Positions 35,957 to 45,635 of a DNA stretch of 64,000 bases are shown piece after piece. Numbering within the stretch: the stretch's first letter is position 1; each line of letters starts with the position of its first letter. This DNA is from Nostoc sp. FACHB-280. GTDB taxonomy: Bacteria > Cyanobacteriota > Cyanobacteriia > Cyanobacteriales > Nostocaceae. Under the pieces are notes generated by a model. The model saw only the letters and a program-made list of their open reading frames with translations. It had not been told where the DNA came from and ran no database searches. A program made the translations under genes and the position numbers. Where the stretch lies: contig NZ_JACJSD010000025.1 in NCBI RefSeq assembly GCF_014697615.1, forward strand, positions 1 to 64,000. The letters are read 5' to 3'.

Positions 35957-36619
35957 TTATTCAGATTGAGAAACTGCTTGTGAAAAATTTCTAGAAATGC
36001 TAGTTTCTGCTCTGGTATAGACATAGGTTTGGAATTGCGGTAGTTTTTGAGTTTTGAAGACTTGATTAGCTCTTTCCCAAAAGTCGGTATCTTCTCCATA
36101 ACCCATATTATTAAAGCCTTGCAATTCAAAAAATACTTGTCTCTTGCCCACAAAGGTAGCACCGAGTACACACTCTCGCAGATTGATTTTTTTACCTGGT
36201 TGAAAGTAATCTGCTACCCAAATTTCTTCATCTGCCAGAAATCCACCTTCAATTAAATCAATTTCTGGATACTGCCGCATATATTTAATGCGTAAATCTA
36301 GATGCTCTGGCAAATAGGTGTCATCACTATCTAAAAATGTGATATATTTCCCAAAAGATGCTTGAATACCAGCATTTTTGGCATAACACTGTTTTTTGTT
36401 TTGATGTTTTAGATAACGAATATTGGGAAAAACATTAATATATTGGTCTACAATTTCAAAGGTATTATCGTTACTGCCATCGTCTACTATAATTAGTTCC
36501 CAATCTTGAAAAGTCTGGGCAAGCACACTATTAATGCAACGATTTAAATATTTGCCGCGATTGTAGGTACAAATAATAATTGATATTTCTGGCAGTAGGT
36601 CAAAATTTACATGAGTCAT
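35957..36619 (-). CDS. Family 2 glycosyltransferase
   Basis: A 220-residue GT-A fold enzyme. It starts ISIIICTYNRGKYLNRCINSVLAQTFQDWELIIVDDGSND (nucleotide-sugar binding, with the DD pair). KNAGIQASFGKYITFLDSDD holds the DxD metal motif, and GEDTDFWERA is the likely ED catalytic-base region. There is no membrane segment, so it acts in the cytosol or at the membrane face. The length is short but complete for the fold. The sugar and acceptor are unknown. It is upstream of the binding-protein gene on the same strand, but there is no clear functional link. Confidence 0.88.
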   Translation of the reverse strand: MTHVNFDLLPEISIIICTYNRGKYLNRCINSVLAQTFQDWELIIVDDGSNDNTFEIVDQYINVFPNIRYLKHQNKKQCYAKNAGIQASFGKYITFLDSDDTYLPEHLDLRIKYMRQYPEIDLIEGGFLADEEIWVADYFQPGKKINLRECVLGATFVGKRQVFFELQGFNNMGYGEDTDFWERANQVFKTQKLPQFQTYVYTRAETSISRNFSQAVSQSE

Positions 36620-36834
36620 GATGCAACCCCTAAAAAATCTAAATTGCTCAATGATATACCAAACTTATGGGATTTATAAACTATTCATCTCAGCAGCAAA
36701 TAGAGAGTAGGGCTGGGTCAGTTGATTTGTTTGTCAGTATTTATGACTGCTAGAGTAAACAGGGATAACGGAAATATTGTACAAGATAGTAGTAAATCTT
36801 CATTATTTTAGTTTTTATCAAAAGGATATCAACA

Positions 36835-38130
36835 GTGCCATTAAATCCGCCGCCCCCAAATAATCAACCTCAAAGTTGGGCATTAACGCAACTGTTCGGA
36901 CTGTCAAGGCGTAATCCCTTGATGATTTCTCGCTGGGTGTTGCGTTGGGTTGTAGTAGGGACGGTTAGTGGTTTATTTGCAGGGTTGTACTGGAATGTTT
37001 TAGAACTGTTAACTCATCAGTTGCAAAAATTCCAAGGTTTAAGTTTGCTAATTGTGATGCCACTGGCTGGTTTAATTGTGGGGCTAGTGATTCATTTTTT
37101 AGGCAATCCAGGTGAAATCGCTGTGATTGTGGATAATATTCATTTTCGTGGTGGACGCTTGGATGGGCGAAAAAACCCCTCGATGATTCTAGCTTCTTTA
37201 GTTAGTATTGCGGCTGGTGGAAGTGCTGGCCCAGAAGCGCCATTGGTGCAGGTTACAGGTTCCTTTGGAACTTGGCTAGGCGATCGCCTAAAACTTGAAG
37301 GTGAAGATTTGCGATCGATGAGTTTGGCGGCGATGGCGGCTGGTTTTACGGCTTTGTTTGGCGCACCTCTGGGCGGGGCGATGTTTGCTTTAGAAATCTT
37401 GCATCATCAGCATGTTGTGGAATATTACGAAGCCTTAATGCCGGCGATTGTATCTAGTTGTGCTAGTTATTTGGTATTTACGGCGATTACTCATTTAGGA
37501 ATTGCACCAACTTGGCATTTTCCCCAATATCGCTTGGAGAATATCGATGATTTTGCCTTGGCGATTTTGTTTGGGATGATTGGGGCGATCGCAGGATGGA
37601 TTTTCATCGGGATTTTTCGCACCTGCGACAGCGTTTTTCACCGTATTTCTGTCCCTATTTATTTACGCACTACATTAGCCGGGTTGGGAATTGGTAGTTT
37701 AGCCACTTTCTTACCTCTCACCCGTTATTTTGGCCATGAAGAATTAGAAACTGTGCTGACAACTAGTTTTTCGGGAATTTTTCTGTTAACACTGGCTTTG
37801 GGTAAAATGGCGGCTATTAGTATGACAGTCACAGGTGGGTGGCGTGGTGGATTTATTATCCCCTTATTTTTCACTGGTGCTTGTATTGGTAAAGCTGTGG
37901 TAATTTTGATTCCGGGCATTAATCCTGCTTTAGCAATGATTTGTACAATGGCGGCACTGAACGCAGCAGTAACGCGCACACCCATCAGTACAACTTTGTT
38001 ACTCTCAAAGCTCACTAGTTTTAGTCCATTTACACCAATTTTATTTGCTAGTTTAGTGGGCTTTTTTCTAGCGCCTAAAGTGCCTTTAATTGCGGCTCAA
38101 ATGAAGTCTCAGCAAGAAGTAATTAATTAA
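36835..38130 (+). CDS. ClC-family chloride channel/transporter
   Basis: A 431-residue ClC with a GTG start. An AAGGAT ribosome site lies upstream and no ATG fits. About ten to twelve membrane helices are present. The gating-glutamate motif reads GPEAP (E134 in AGGSAGPEAPLVQVTGSFG) in place of GREGP, and the third selectivity motif reads GGFIIP in place of GxFxP. The first motif, GSGIP, is not found: the equivalent region is VDNIHFRGGRLDG. There is no CBS domain. These differences suggest a divergent branch whose ion preference is uncertain. Anion transport is the family function. Confidence 0.88.
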   Translation: MPLNPPPPNNQPQSWALTQLFGLSRRNPLMISRWVLRWVVVGTVSGLFAGLYWNVLELLTHQLQKFQGLSLLIVMPLAGLIVGLVIHFLGNPGEIAVIVDNIHFRGGRLDGRKNPSMILASLVSIAAGGSAGPEAPLVQVTGSFGTWLGDRLKLEGEDLRSMSLAAMAAGFTALFGAPLGGAMFALEILHHQHVVEYYEALMPAIVSSCASYLVFTAITHLGIAPTWHFPQYRLENIDDFALAILFGMIGAIAGWIFIGIFRTCDSVFHRISVPIYLRTTLAGLGIGSLATFLPLTRYFGHEELETVLTTSFSGIFLLTLALGKMAAISMTVTGGWRGGFIIPLFFTGACIGKAVVILIPGINPALAMICTMAALNAAVTRTPISTTLLLSKLTSFSPFTPILFASLVGFFLAPKVPLIAAQMKSQQEVIN

Positions 38131-38168
38131 TCACTGCTAAAAATAAATATTTATCTAGCTTTTTTAGC

Positions 38169-38254
38169 TATACCAATCCTAAATGATTCACAAACAAACA
38201 TCTCTGCTTTGTCTCCCTTGTCTCTTGTGTGCGTAATCAAATAGGACTGCTATA
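38169..38254. repeat. MITE-like dispersed repeat, copy 3
   Basis: TATACCAATCCTAAATGATT at one end, AATCAAATAGGACTGCTATA at the other, and a CTTGTCTC-rich interior. It is 38 bases after the ClC stop. Confidence 0.75.
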
Positions 38255-38279
38255 TTATTAGCCTTTATACTGCCAAAGC

Positions 38280-38504
38280 CTAATCAATTTTGGATTTCTT
38301 GAGTTGATTTAGAAATTCTTTCTGCTCTGCTAAATATTTAGCAATTTCTTTGGCATTTAAAGGAATAACTTTTGTTGTAGGACGAATTGGTTGTAATACT
38401 TTATTACGACTACAATAAGAATAACTGGCTTTGCGATATACACAACTGTAACTTACTCCAGGCAGACGAAAATAGCTACCGATCGCTAATTGTTGAAATG
38501 TCAT
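38280..38504 (-). CDS. Small hypothetical protein
   Basis: A 74-residue basic protein beginning MTFQQLAIGSYFRLPGVSYS, with several Tyr, Ser and Cys residues, then IRPTTKVIPLNAKEIAKYL and a Lys/Glu coiled tail. The first half resembles small cyanobacterial proteins that start MTFQQL-x-x-G-x-Y-F, which I cannot name. No signal peptide or membrane segment. The ribosome site is weak. It is flanked by MITE-like copies 3 and 4. Confidence 0.55.
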   Translation of the reverse strand: MTFQQLAIGSYFRLPGVSYSCVYRKASYSYCSRNKVLQPIRPTTKVIPLNAKEIAKYLAEQKEFLNQLKKSKID

Positions 38505-39020
38505 CTGTGAAACTCAACATTGATAATTGAACTGTATTATGATAGCCCCGGTAAACCGATAATCAACAGATGATATTAAAATCCCGTTACATTGCTGTGA
38601 TTGCTGTTGGTTTTGTCTTTAGCATTCCTAAATGAATTACCAATATCTCTCCCTTGCCCTTGTCTGTGTTGTTCACGTATCAAACTAGGATTGCTATAGC
38701 TTGAATCGTTAACTGACGGTCATTATTAACCTCTTGTTAATTGAAGTTGGTTATAAATAGTATTTAGGCAAATTAACTTTATTTTTGGGAAAATTTGGAT
38801 AATTCTTTTATTTAACTCAACCTTGCTTAGTTAATCTTGATTCTGCACATTCGCAACAGCTATGAAACGAGACGCTTGATGATAACTCTGCGGGCGAAAA
38901 AAAACAATACGTGCTAGAATTGTATCAAAATATGTCAATTATTCAAGAGTAATTTGGAATAATTTTACGCTTTGCCAACTGTAAAGGCTAAAATCTACGA
39001 TTTTTGGAGTTTTTTCGGTT
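38505..39020. other. Intergenic region upstream of gyrA with MITE copy 4
   Basis: Contains the repeat at 38621-38698 and a 320-base remainder that should hold the gyrA promoter and leader. A poly-A run (GCGAAAAAAAACAATACG near 38893-38910) is notable. No gene is seen and no boxes can be assigned reliably. Confidence 0.45.
38621..38698. repeat. MITE-like dispersed repeat, copy 4 (decayed)
   Basis: AGCATTCCTAAATGAATTAC at the left end, ATCAAACTAGGATTGCTATA at the right end, with a CCCTTGCCCTTGTCTG interior. The left terminal TATAGCAA is degenerate (TTTAGCAT). Confidence 0.6.
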
Positions 39021-41609
39021 ATGACAACCTCACAGGAGAGGATTATCCCAACGGATCTGCGGAACGAAATGTCCCGGTCTTATCTGGAATACGCCATGAG
39101 TGTGATAGTAGGTCGGGCGCTACCAGATGCCAGGGATGGTCTGAAACCTGTGCATCGCCGTATTCTTTACGCTATGCACGAGTTAGGTTTAACGCACGAT
39201 CGCCCGTTTAGAAAGTGCGCTCGTGTGGTCGGGGAAGTGTTGGGTAAATATCACCCCCACGGCGACACAGCAGTATATGATGCCTTGGTGCGGATGGCGC
39301 AGGATTTTTCCATGCGATCGCCCTTAATCAACGGACATGGTAACTTTGGTTCGGTAGATAACGATCCCCCAGCCGCAATGCGATACACAGAATGTCGCTT
39401 GCAAGCTTTAACCAGCGCCGCCTTACTCCAAGACATTGAATCAGAAACCGTAGACTTTGCGGATAACTTCGACGGTTCCCAACAAGAACCCACAGTTCTC
39501 CCATCCCGCATTCCCCAACTGCTACTCAATGGTTCTTCGGGAATTGCTGTGGGGATGGCGACGAATATTCCGCCCCACAACTTAGGCGAACTGATTGACG
39601 GATTGGTGGCGTTGATTCACAATCCCGAAATTACCGACCTCCAGTTGATGCAATATATCCACGGCCCAGATTTTCCCACTGGGGCGCAGATTCTCGGCAC
39701 GTCGGCAATTAAAGAAGCTTATACCACTGGGCGCGGTTCCATCACCATGCGTGGTGTTGCCAATATCGAAACCATCGAACAGCGTGGTCGTCCCGAACGA
39801 GAAGCAATTATCGTTACCGAACTGCCTTATCAAACCAATAAAGCAGCATTAATTGAGAAAATCGCCGAATTGGTAAATGATAAGCGCATAGAAGGCATTG
39901 CAGATATCCGGGACGAAAGTGATCGCGACGGGATGCGGATTGTCATCGAACTCAAGCGCGATGCTTATCCTCGCGTGGTGTTGAACAACCTTTACAAGCA
40001 AACCCCACTACAAGCCAACTTTGGCGCAAATATGCTGGCGTTGGTGAACGGGGAACCGCAAATTCTCACCCTTAAGCAGTTTTTAGAAGTCTTCCTCGAT
40101 TTCCGCATCGAAGCCATCACCAGACGCACCCAATATGAACTGCGAAAAGCTGAAGAACGCGACCATATTTTGCAAGGGTTATTGATTGCCTTATCTCATT
40201 TAGATGCAATTATTAACTTAATTCGTCATGCGCCGGATGCACCGACAGCCAAAGGTGAGTTAATTACAACCTACGGACTTTCGGAAGTCCAAGCCGACGC
40301 AATTTTACAAATGCAGTTACGGCGATTAACAGCCCTAGAAGCCGATAAAATTCGCCTAGAACACGAAGATTTGCAAAGACAAATTGCCGACTTACAAGAT
40401 ATTTTGGCGCGGCGAGAAAGAATCTTAGAAATTATAGAAACCGAAATTTCTCAAATTAAAACCAACTTCGCCACACCCCGACGCACAGTCATTACCCACG
40501 CCGAAGGCGAAATTGATGAACGTGACTTAATTGCTAATGAAAAGGCAATTATTCTGTTAACAGAACAAGGTTATATCAAACGGATGCCTGTGAATACCTT
40601 TGAAGCGCAAAGCCGCGCCACCAGAGGGAAAGCCGCCGCCAAGGTCAAAGATGATGATACTGTAGAGCATTTCTTAACTTGCTGCGATCACGATAGTGTT
40701 TTATTCTTTAGCGATCGCGGTGTAGTTTACTGTCTCAAAGCGTATCAAATTCCTGTGGGTTCGCGTACCAGTCGCGGTACACCCATCGTCCAGATGTTAC
40801 CTATTCCCAAAGAAGAGAAAATTACCTCCATTGTCCCCGTTGACGAATTCAGCGATGACGAATATTTAGTCATGCTAACCAAAGGTGGGAACATCAAGAA
40901 AACCGCATTAGCCGCCTTTAGTAATATTCGCGCCAATGGTTTAATTGCTATTTCCTTAGAAGAAGGGGATCAACTGCGGTGGGTACGTCGCGCCAGAGTT
41001 GAAGATAGCATCATCATTGGTTCGCGTCTGGGGATGGCCATTCACTTTAGATGTACCCACGAACAACTGCGTCCTTTAGGGAGGGCGACACGCGGGGTAA
41101 AATCGATGAAACTCAAAACCGGCGATGAACTTGTGGGGATGGATATTATTCCCGCCGCTATTTTAGACACACTCGACACGGGAACAGAAGAGTCAGACAT
41201 CGAAGAAATCGAAACCGAAGAAGTCGAAATTCTCGAAGAAACCGCAGAAGTACCAGCCAACGGTAGTGTCGGCCCTTGGGTACTGGTAATTACAATGGGC
41301 GGCTATGGGAAACGTGTTCCTGTGGGACAATTCCGCTTGCAAAACCGCGCAGGTCAAGGTTTAATGGCGACTAAATTCAAAAACCGCAAAACCAAAGACC
41401 AACTAGCCACCTTGCAAATCGTCAACAACGACGATGAAATCATGATGGTCACAAATCGCGGTATTATTATCCGGCAGGCTACCAATGCGATTTCTATTCA
41501 ATCGCGATCGGCAACTGGTGTGAGAGTGCAACGCTTGGATGAAGATGATGCCATTACCGGAGTTGCGATCGTACCGCCGGATACGGGTGATACAGAAGAA
41601 GCGGAATGA
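39021..41609 (+). CDS. gyrA: DNA gyrase subunit A
   Basis: An 862-residue type IIA topoisomerase subunit. The catalytic Tyr is Y122 in AAMRYTE. The quinolone-pocket segment [17 protein letters not shown] has T83 and D87 at the E. coli-equivalent positions. The N-terminal region has [21 protein letters not shown], and the C-terminal six-blade pinwheel is present (for example [20 protein letters not shown], a GyrA-box-like turn). An acidic insertion (about 712-745, rich in Glu, Asp and Ile) splits the C-terminal domain. It overlaps lnt by four bases (ATGA), so the two are translationally linked. A ParC-like role cannot be fully excluded, but gyrA fits better. Confidence 0.95.
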   Translation: MTTSQERIIPTDLRNEMSRSYLEYAMSVIVGRALPDARDGLKPVHRRILYAMHELGLTHDRPFRKCARVVGEVLGKYHPHGDTAVYDALVRMAQDFSMRSPLINGHGNFGSVDNDPPAAMRYTECRLQALTSAALLQDIESETVDFADNFDGSQQEPTVLPSRIPQLLLNGSSGIAVGMATNIPPHNLGELIDGLVALIHNPEITDLQLMQYIHGPDFPTGAQILGTSAIKEAYTTGRGSITMRGVANIETIEQRGRPEREAIIVTELPYQTNKAALIEKIAELVNDKRIEGIADIRDESDRDGMRIVIELKRDAYPRVVLNNLYKQTPLQANFGANMLALVNGEPQILTLKQFLEVFLDFRIEAITRRTQYELRKAEERDHILQGLLIALSHLDAIINLIRHAPDAPTAKGELITTYGLSEVQADAILQMQLRRLTALEADKIRLEHEDLQRQIADLQDILARRERILEIIETEISQIKTNFATPRRTVITHAEGEIDERDLIANEKAIILLTEQGYIKRMPVNTFEAQSRATRGKAAAKVKDDDTVEHFLTCCDHDSVLFFSDRGVVYCLKAYQIPVGSRTSRGTPIVQMLPIPKEEKITSIVPVDEFSDDEYLVMLTKGGNIKKTALAAFSNIRANGLIAISLEEGDQLRWVRRARVEDSIIIGSRLGMAIHFRCTHEQLRPLGRATRGVKSMKLKTGDELVGMDIIPAAILDTLDTGTEESDIEEIETEEVEILEETAEVPANGSVGPWVLVITMGGYGKRVPVGQFRLQNRAGQGLMATKFKNRKTKDQLATLQIVNNDDEIMMVTNRGIIIRQATNAISIQSRSATGVRVQRLDEDDAITGVAIVPPDTGDTEEAE

Positions 41610-43231
41610 ACGCAAAAGTAAAAAGTAAAAAGGAAAAAGGAAAAGGCGATCATTCATTTTTAACTTTTGCCTTTTACCTTTTGCTTTCTCTGATTAGTGG
41701 CGTTTTGATGGGGCTAACCGTTGCGCCTGTGGGTGCGTGGTTTTTGGCTTGGATAGCCTTAGCCCCACTTTGGGTAATAGTTGTTCAAAAAAGTAACTCT
41801 TATTTAGAAGCTAAAAAGCCAAAACCCTGGCTTCTACCTTTTACCTTTTACCTTTTACCCTTACTCTGGGGTATCGGTTATCACAGCGTCGCCCTATTCT
41901 GGATTACTGGTATACACCCAATGGATTGGTTGGGGGTACCTTGGTGGCCGAGTTTAGCTATCACCGTGTTTTGCTGGGGATTTATTAGCCTGTGGGGAGG
42001 GCTATTTGTAACTATTTGGGGTGCGGTGATGGCACACCTGAATCAGTCAAAACCTTGGTTGCGTGTTTTAATTGGTACAGCCTTATGGTGCGGCTTAGAA
42101 AGTTTGTGGAGTTCCGGTTCCCTGTGGTGGAGTTCTCTAGCTTACACCCAATCACCGCATAACTTGGTAATTTTACACCTCGGTCAACTCTCTGGCCCTA
42201 ATACTGTAACAGCTGCGATCGCCTCAATCAATGGCCTCATCGCCGAAGCCTATCTACTATCCTCCGCGAACTCTGCGCCTTGGCGGTTCGTAAATAAATA
42301 TTTAACTTCAGCCACAGCATTATTCATCACCCTACACCTGCTTGGCTTTTACCTATACAGCCAACCCATCGCCCAACCACCAGAAGCAGCCTTAAAAATT
42401 GGCATCATTCAAGGTAACATCCCCAACAAAATCAAAGTCAAACCTGAAGGTTATCGCCGCGCCATTACAGGCTATACAAATGGCTATGTAACTCTTGCCG
42501 CACAAGGTGTAAATGCAGTCCTCACACCAGAAGGTGCGTTACCTATCTTTGAACGCAATTTTGGAGATACCCCCTTAATTTCCGCAGTGCAAGCAAAAGG
42601 TGTAGTAATTTGGGTTGGTGCATTTGGGGAAAAAGGACGCAGTTATACAAACAGTTTATTTACAGTTAATAGCAAAGGTGAAACCACCAGCCGCTACGAT
42701 AAATCTAAACTAGTACCATTGGGCGAATTTATACCCTTTGAAGAAATTTTGGGTAAATTAATTAGTCGCTTGTCACCTCTAGATGAACATCAAGTTCATG
42801 GTGCAGCCAACCAGATATTTGATACACCTTTTGGTAGGGCGATAGTTGGTATTTGCTACGAATCTGCATTTCCTGAAATATTTCGCCGTCAAGCTGCGGC
42901 GGGTGGACAATTTATTCTCAGTTCTTCTAATGATGCCCATTACAGTGCAGCTATGCCATTCCAGCATCATGCTCAAGATATCATGAGAGCAATTGAAAGC
43001 GATCGGTGGTCAGCACGAGCAACAAATACAGGCTATTCAGCTTTTGTCGATCCCCACGGTAGAACATTGTGGATATCTGGCTATAACATCTATGAAACTC
43101 ACGCAGAGACTATATATCGCCGCCAAACGCAGACTTTATACGTGCGTTGGGGTGATTGGTTAACAGCGTTGTTGTTGGTTTTAGGTGTGGTGGCTTGGTT
43201 TGTGGGAAGAATTCAGAGACGATACAGTTAA
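41606..43231 (+). CDS. lnt: Apolipoprotein N-acyltransferase
   Basis: A 541-residue membrane enzyme adding the third acyl chain to lipoproteins. Several N-terminal membrane helices are followed by a nitrilase-like domain with the catalytic triad: Glu in LTPEGALP, Lys in [11 protein letters not shown] and Cys in VGICYES. Its start ATG overlaps the gyrA stop. Residues 3-14 ([11 protein letters not shown]) are encoded by four AAAAGKA heptamers, and LPFTFYLLP by three TTTTACC heptamers (41839-41859). Repeats have therefore been absorbed into the coding sequence without breaking the frame. Downstream ATG 41708 is a fallback start. Confidence 0.93.
   Translation: MNAKVKSKKEKGKGDHSFLTFAFYLLLSLISGVLMGLTVAPVGAWFLAWIALAPLWVIVVQKSNSYLEAKKPKPWLLPFTFYLLPLLWGIGYHSVALFWITGIHPMDWLGVPWWPSLAITVFCWGFISLWGGLFVTIWGAVMAHLNQSKPWLRVLIGTALWCGLESLWSSGSLWWSSLAYTQSPHNLVILHLGQLSGPNTVTAAIASINGLIAEAYLLSSANSAPWRFVNKYLTSATALFITLHLLGFYLYSQPIAQPPEAALKIGIIQGNIPNKIKVKPEGYRRAITGYTNGYVTLAAQGVNAVLTPEGALPIFERNFGDTPLISAVQAKGVVIWVGAFGEKGRSYTNSLFTVNSKGETTSRYDKSKLVPLGEFIPFEEILGKLISRLSPLDEHQVHGAANQIFDTPFGRAIVGICYESAFPEIFRRQAAAGGQFILSSSNDAHYSAAMPFQHHAQDIMRAIESDRWSARATNTGYSAFVDPHGRTLWISGYNIYETHAETIYRRQTQTLYVRWGDWLTALLLVLGVVAWFVGRIQRRYS
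41614..41687. repeat. STRR heptamers inside the 5' end of lnt
   Basis: AAAAGTA, AAAAGTA, AAAAGGA, AAAAGGA units at 41614-41641 and TTTTGCC, TTTTACC, TTTTGCT units near 41664-41685. The two groups are of opposite sense and could pair around GGCGATCATTC. Both are translated as part of lnt. Confidence 0.75.
41836..41863. repeat. STRR heptamers inside lnt, second site
   Basis: Three exact TTTTACC units (41839-41859), 21 bases in all and so frame-neutral. They encode a hydrophobic LPFTFYLLP segment in a membrane helix. Confidence 0.8.
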
Positions 43232-43248
43232 TTATGTGAATCTGTCCT

Positions 43249-44034
43249 CTAAATATTAATGATTTTCCGAATATTATCATCAATATTCATGTAATGTTCT
43301 ATACTAGAACCACTATGTAAAAACAAACTTTCTCCTGATTTAAGTACAAGACTAAGTTTGTAGGTTATTTTGCCAGTTTTCTTGTCTTCCCATCTATTAC
43401 TTTCTTCTATACGAACATCCGAAATATTCATATTGCGCTCAACTTGAAACCTTTTTCCCCTAATCCCTCGTTTTTTTATATAGAAATTACCACTCTTTTT
43501 ATCAAAGCTACAGATAGTATCATCAGCCCTGAGTAAAGCTATACTACAACTTTCTAAAATTCCTCCAATTATATACATTAATACGAAATTATCGCTAACA
43601 CTCCTAATTCGTAAATTAGGTTGTGTCTTATTTTTAAGAAATTCATTAATTTGGTTAACTATACTCTCAAGATATTGTCTTTTGCTATTTTCAATAAAAT
43701 AAATATTTTTCTGCTTTGTCAGAATATAAACTTTATAAATAGTGTGTTTCTTTCTTTTTTTATCATAAGTTACACGAGTATCTAATCTTGCTCCTTTTAA
43801 TTTATTTATCAATATAACTGTTGGAGTTTTTTTTCCCCATCTATGGATTTCTTGAATTTTACAGCTACCTTCATTTGTACTTGTTCTATCACAATTAAAA
43901 AGATGTATTGTTTTGCCTGCAAATAATAAAGGTATCAGAATTCCTATAGGTGCAATGAGACTGCCAAGAATCCACGATCCTAATGCTCGACTATGAAGTG
44001 TAAGTTTATTTGAGTTTTGTTCTATAATTTTCAT
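43249..44034 (-). CDS. Membrane protein with an internally duplicated module
   Basis: A 261-residue protein. Each half holds a hydrophobic segment (about 18-40 and 148-170), a strand with Cys then charged residues, and a region of the form YDKKRKKHTIYKVYILTK...INEFL in the first half and EDKKTGKITYKLSLVLKS...IRKII in the second. This looks like a tandem duplication of one membrane plus PH-like unit. It resembles uncharacterised two-module membrane proteins I know from cyanobacteria but cannot name. The gene is distinctly AT-rich and Lys/Ile-rich compared with its neighbours. It converges closely on lnt (18 bases). Confidence 0.75.
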   Translation of the reverse strand: MKIIEQNSNKLTLHSRALGSWILGSLIAPIGILIPLLFAGKTIHLFNCDRTSTNEGSCKIQEIHRWGKKTPTVILINKLKGARLDTRVTYDKKRKKHTIYKVYILTKQKNIYFIENSKRQYLESIVNQINEFLKNKTQPNLRIRSVSDNFVLMYIIGGILESCSIALLRADDTICSFDKKSGNFYIKKRGIRGKRFQVERNMNISDVRIEESNRWEDKKTGKITYKLSLVLKSGESLFLHSGSSIEHYMNIDDNIRKIINI

Positions 44035-44157
44035 TACATTGCTACCTTAACAGTAATTTATTTATGTTGTAGCAAGTGTATTTTATGACAAACAACTGTA
44101 GATATACTTAGTGAACTTTTGCTATTGATTAGGTTATTTTCCCTTGAAATAATTAAA

Positions 44158-44250
44158 GCAGAAAAACATGTGCAACAAGCAGAATAACGCGCTCAAATAT
44201 TAGCAGAAAGATTAATAAACCTGGGTGTAGACCCAGATTCTGTGATTTAA
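44158..44250 (+). pseudogene. Uma2 (DUF820) C-terminal tail remnant
   Basis: The plus-strand frame from 44158 reads AEKHVQQAE, a TAA stop (44185-44187), then RAQILAERLINLGVDPDSVI and a terminal stop (44248-44250). The ending L-A-E-R-L-x-x-L-G-V-D-P matches the coiled-coil tail that closes many Uma2 proteins, including the intact one ending RELGINPDEI at 10110. The nuclease domain is absent. The final stop overlaps the stop of the converging MFS gene by two bases. Confidence 0.75.
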
Positions 44251-45437
44251 ACTGGTTTATCTGTTAACTCTGGTTGGGATTTATTCGCTTGCAATTGTAC
44301 CCAAGCAAAGAAGGGAATTGCGAGTAGTTGAGTAGCAGTCGAAAAGATGATTAATAAGGTGATGGAGCGATCGTATAAAATACCCATTAAAGTGCTGCCT
44401 AAAAACCAAGCAAAACCATAGCCTGTGCTGAAGATACCATAAGCTGTGGCGCGTTTGTTTTTGGGGACTAGTCCTGCGATCGCAGCTTTTAAAATCGACT
44501 CTTGCGCCCCCATCCCAATACCCCAAAATGCTATGCCTAACAACGCCATCTGGGTATTGCCTAAAAATACCAATGGTGCGAAAAAGGATGAAATAAAAGC
44601 CGCAACCATCAAAATCGAAATACCTGCGCGGTCAAATAAATAGCCAAATATCAGTGCAGCTACGGCATCAACTCCCATTGCTAAGGCATAAAATAACGGG
44701 ATTGTTTGCCCAGAAGCAATATCTCCTTTTTGGAAATGAAAAGCAATTAACGGAAAATCTGCATAACCAGCCGCAATAATCGCCACCGCACCCAGATAAA
44801 TCCAAAATACTCGCGGAATGCCGTCTTCTTGACTTATTTCATCTTCAATTTCCAAATCACTGGGGTTGGGATACAAAAATTGCAAAACCAGTAACACAAT
44901 CAATCCCAACACCGCAGGTACAATCAAAATCGTGAAGCCGTTGCGATACTCTCCTTGGAAATATACCATTGCTGCTACTGCTAAAGGCCCCATCACAGCA
45001 CCGGTTTGATCCATTGCTTCATGCAAACCAAAGCCAAAACCTCTGCCAATTTGACTCACACCATGAGACAGGAGTGCATCTCGCGGGGGAGTCCGCACGG
45101 CTTTACCTGTGCGTTCTGCCATCATCAAACCTGCTGCTACTTCCCATCTGCCTGCAAAAGCCAAGAGTGGGACAACGGCAGTATTCAAAATAAATCCTAA
45201 AGTTGTAATTCCCCAATACTTGCGCGTCTGATCGCTGAGATAACCAATCACGAGGCGCAAGCCATATCCAATTAATTCACCAAAACCCGCTACTAGGCCT
45301 ACCACAGTGCCGCTTGCACCTAAAACCTGTAAATAAGCCCCTGTAATGCTACGTGCGCCTTCATAAGTAGCATCAGCACAAAGGCTAACAAAACCCAGTA
45401 AAACGACAAACTTCAAAGCGGCTGATTTCTGAGGCAT
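44247..45437 (-). CDS. Major facilitator superfamily transporter
   Basis: A 396-residue protein with 12 predicted membrane helices. Loop 2-3 carries a motif-A-like YLSDQTRKYWG. AERTGKAVRTPPRDALLSHG is a loop conserved in a cyanobacterial/bacterial MFS subgroup, and GYLFDRAG is the second motif-A copy. A central cytosolic loop (about 190-208, DLEIEDEISQEDGIP) is acidic. The substrate is not predictable. Its 3' end runs into a Uma2 gene remnant on the other strand. Confidence 0.88.
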   Translation of the reverse strand: MPQKSAALKFVVLLGFVSLCADATYEGARSITGAYLQVLGASGTVVGLVAGFGELIGYGLRLVIGYLSDQTRKYWGITTLGFILNTAVVPLLAFAGRWEVAAGLMMAERTGKAVRTPPRDALLSHGVSQIGRGFGFGLHEAMDQTGAVMGPLAVAAMVYFQGEYRNGFTILIVPAVLGLIVLLVLQFLYPNPSDLEIEDEISQEDGIPRVFWIYLGAVAIIAAGYADFPLIAFHFQKGDIASGQTIPLFYALAMGVDAVAALIFGYLFDRAGISILMVAAFISSFFAPLVFLGNTQMALLGIAFWGIGMGAQESILKAAIAGLVPKNKRATAYGIFSTGYGFAWFLGSTLMGILYDRSITLLIIFSTATQLLAIPFFAWVQLQANKSQPELTDKPV

Positions 45438-45635
45438 ATTCTTTGATCAATACAATTGCTTCGTCTTAGAATTCTGTCTGCACTCTGCGCCTGAAACCGG
45501 AAAAAACTACCCTTTTCCTTACCAATAGCTGTTTGTAGCAGTGAGAAAGACAGAAATTCGGTTATATCATAGAGTTCTTCAATTCTTGACGAAGTCCGCG
45601 CTAAACATTAGGCAGAAAATCAGCACAGATGCCTA

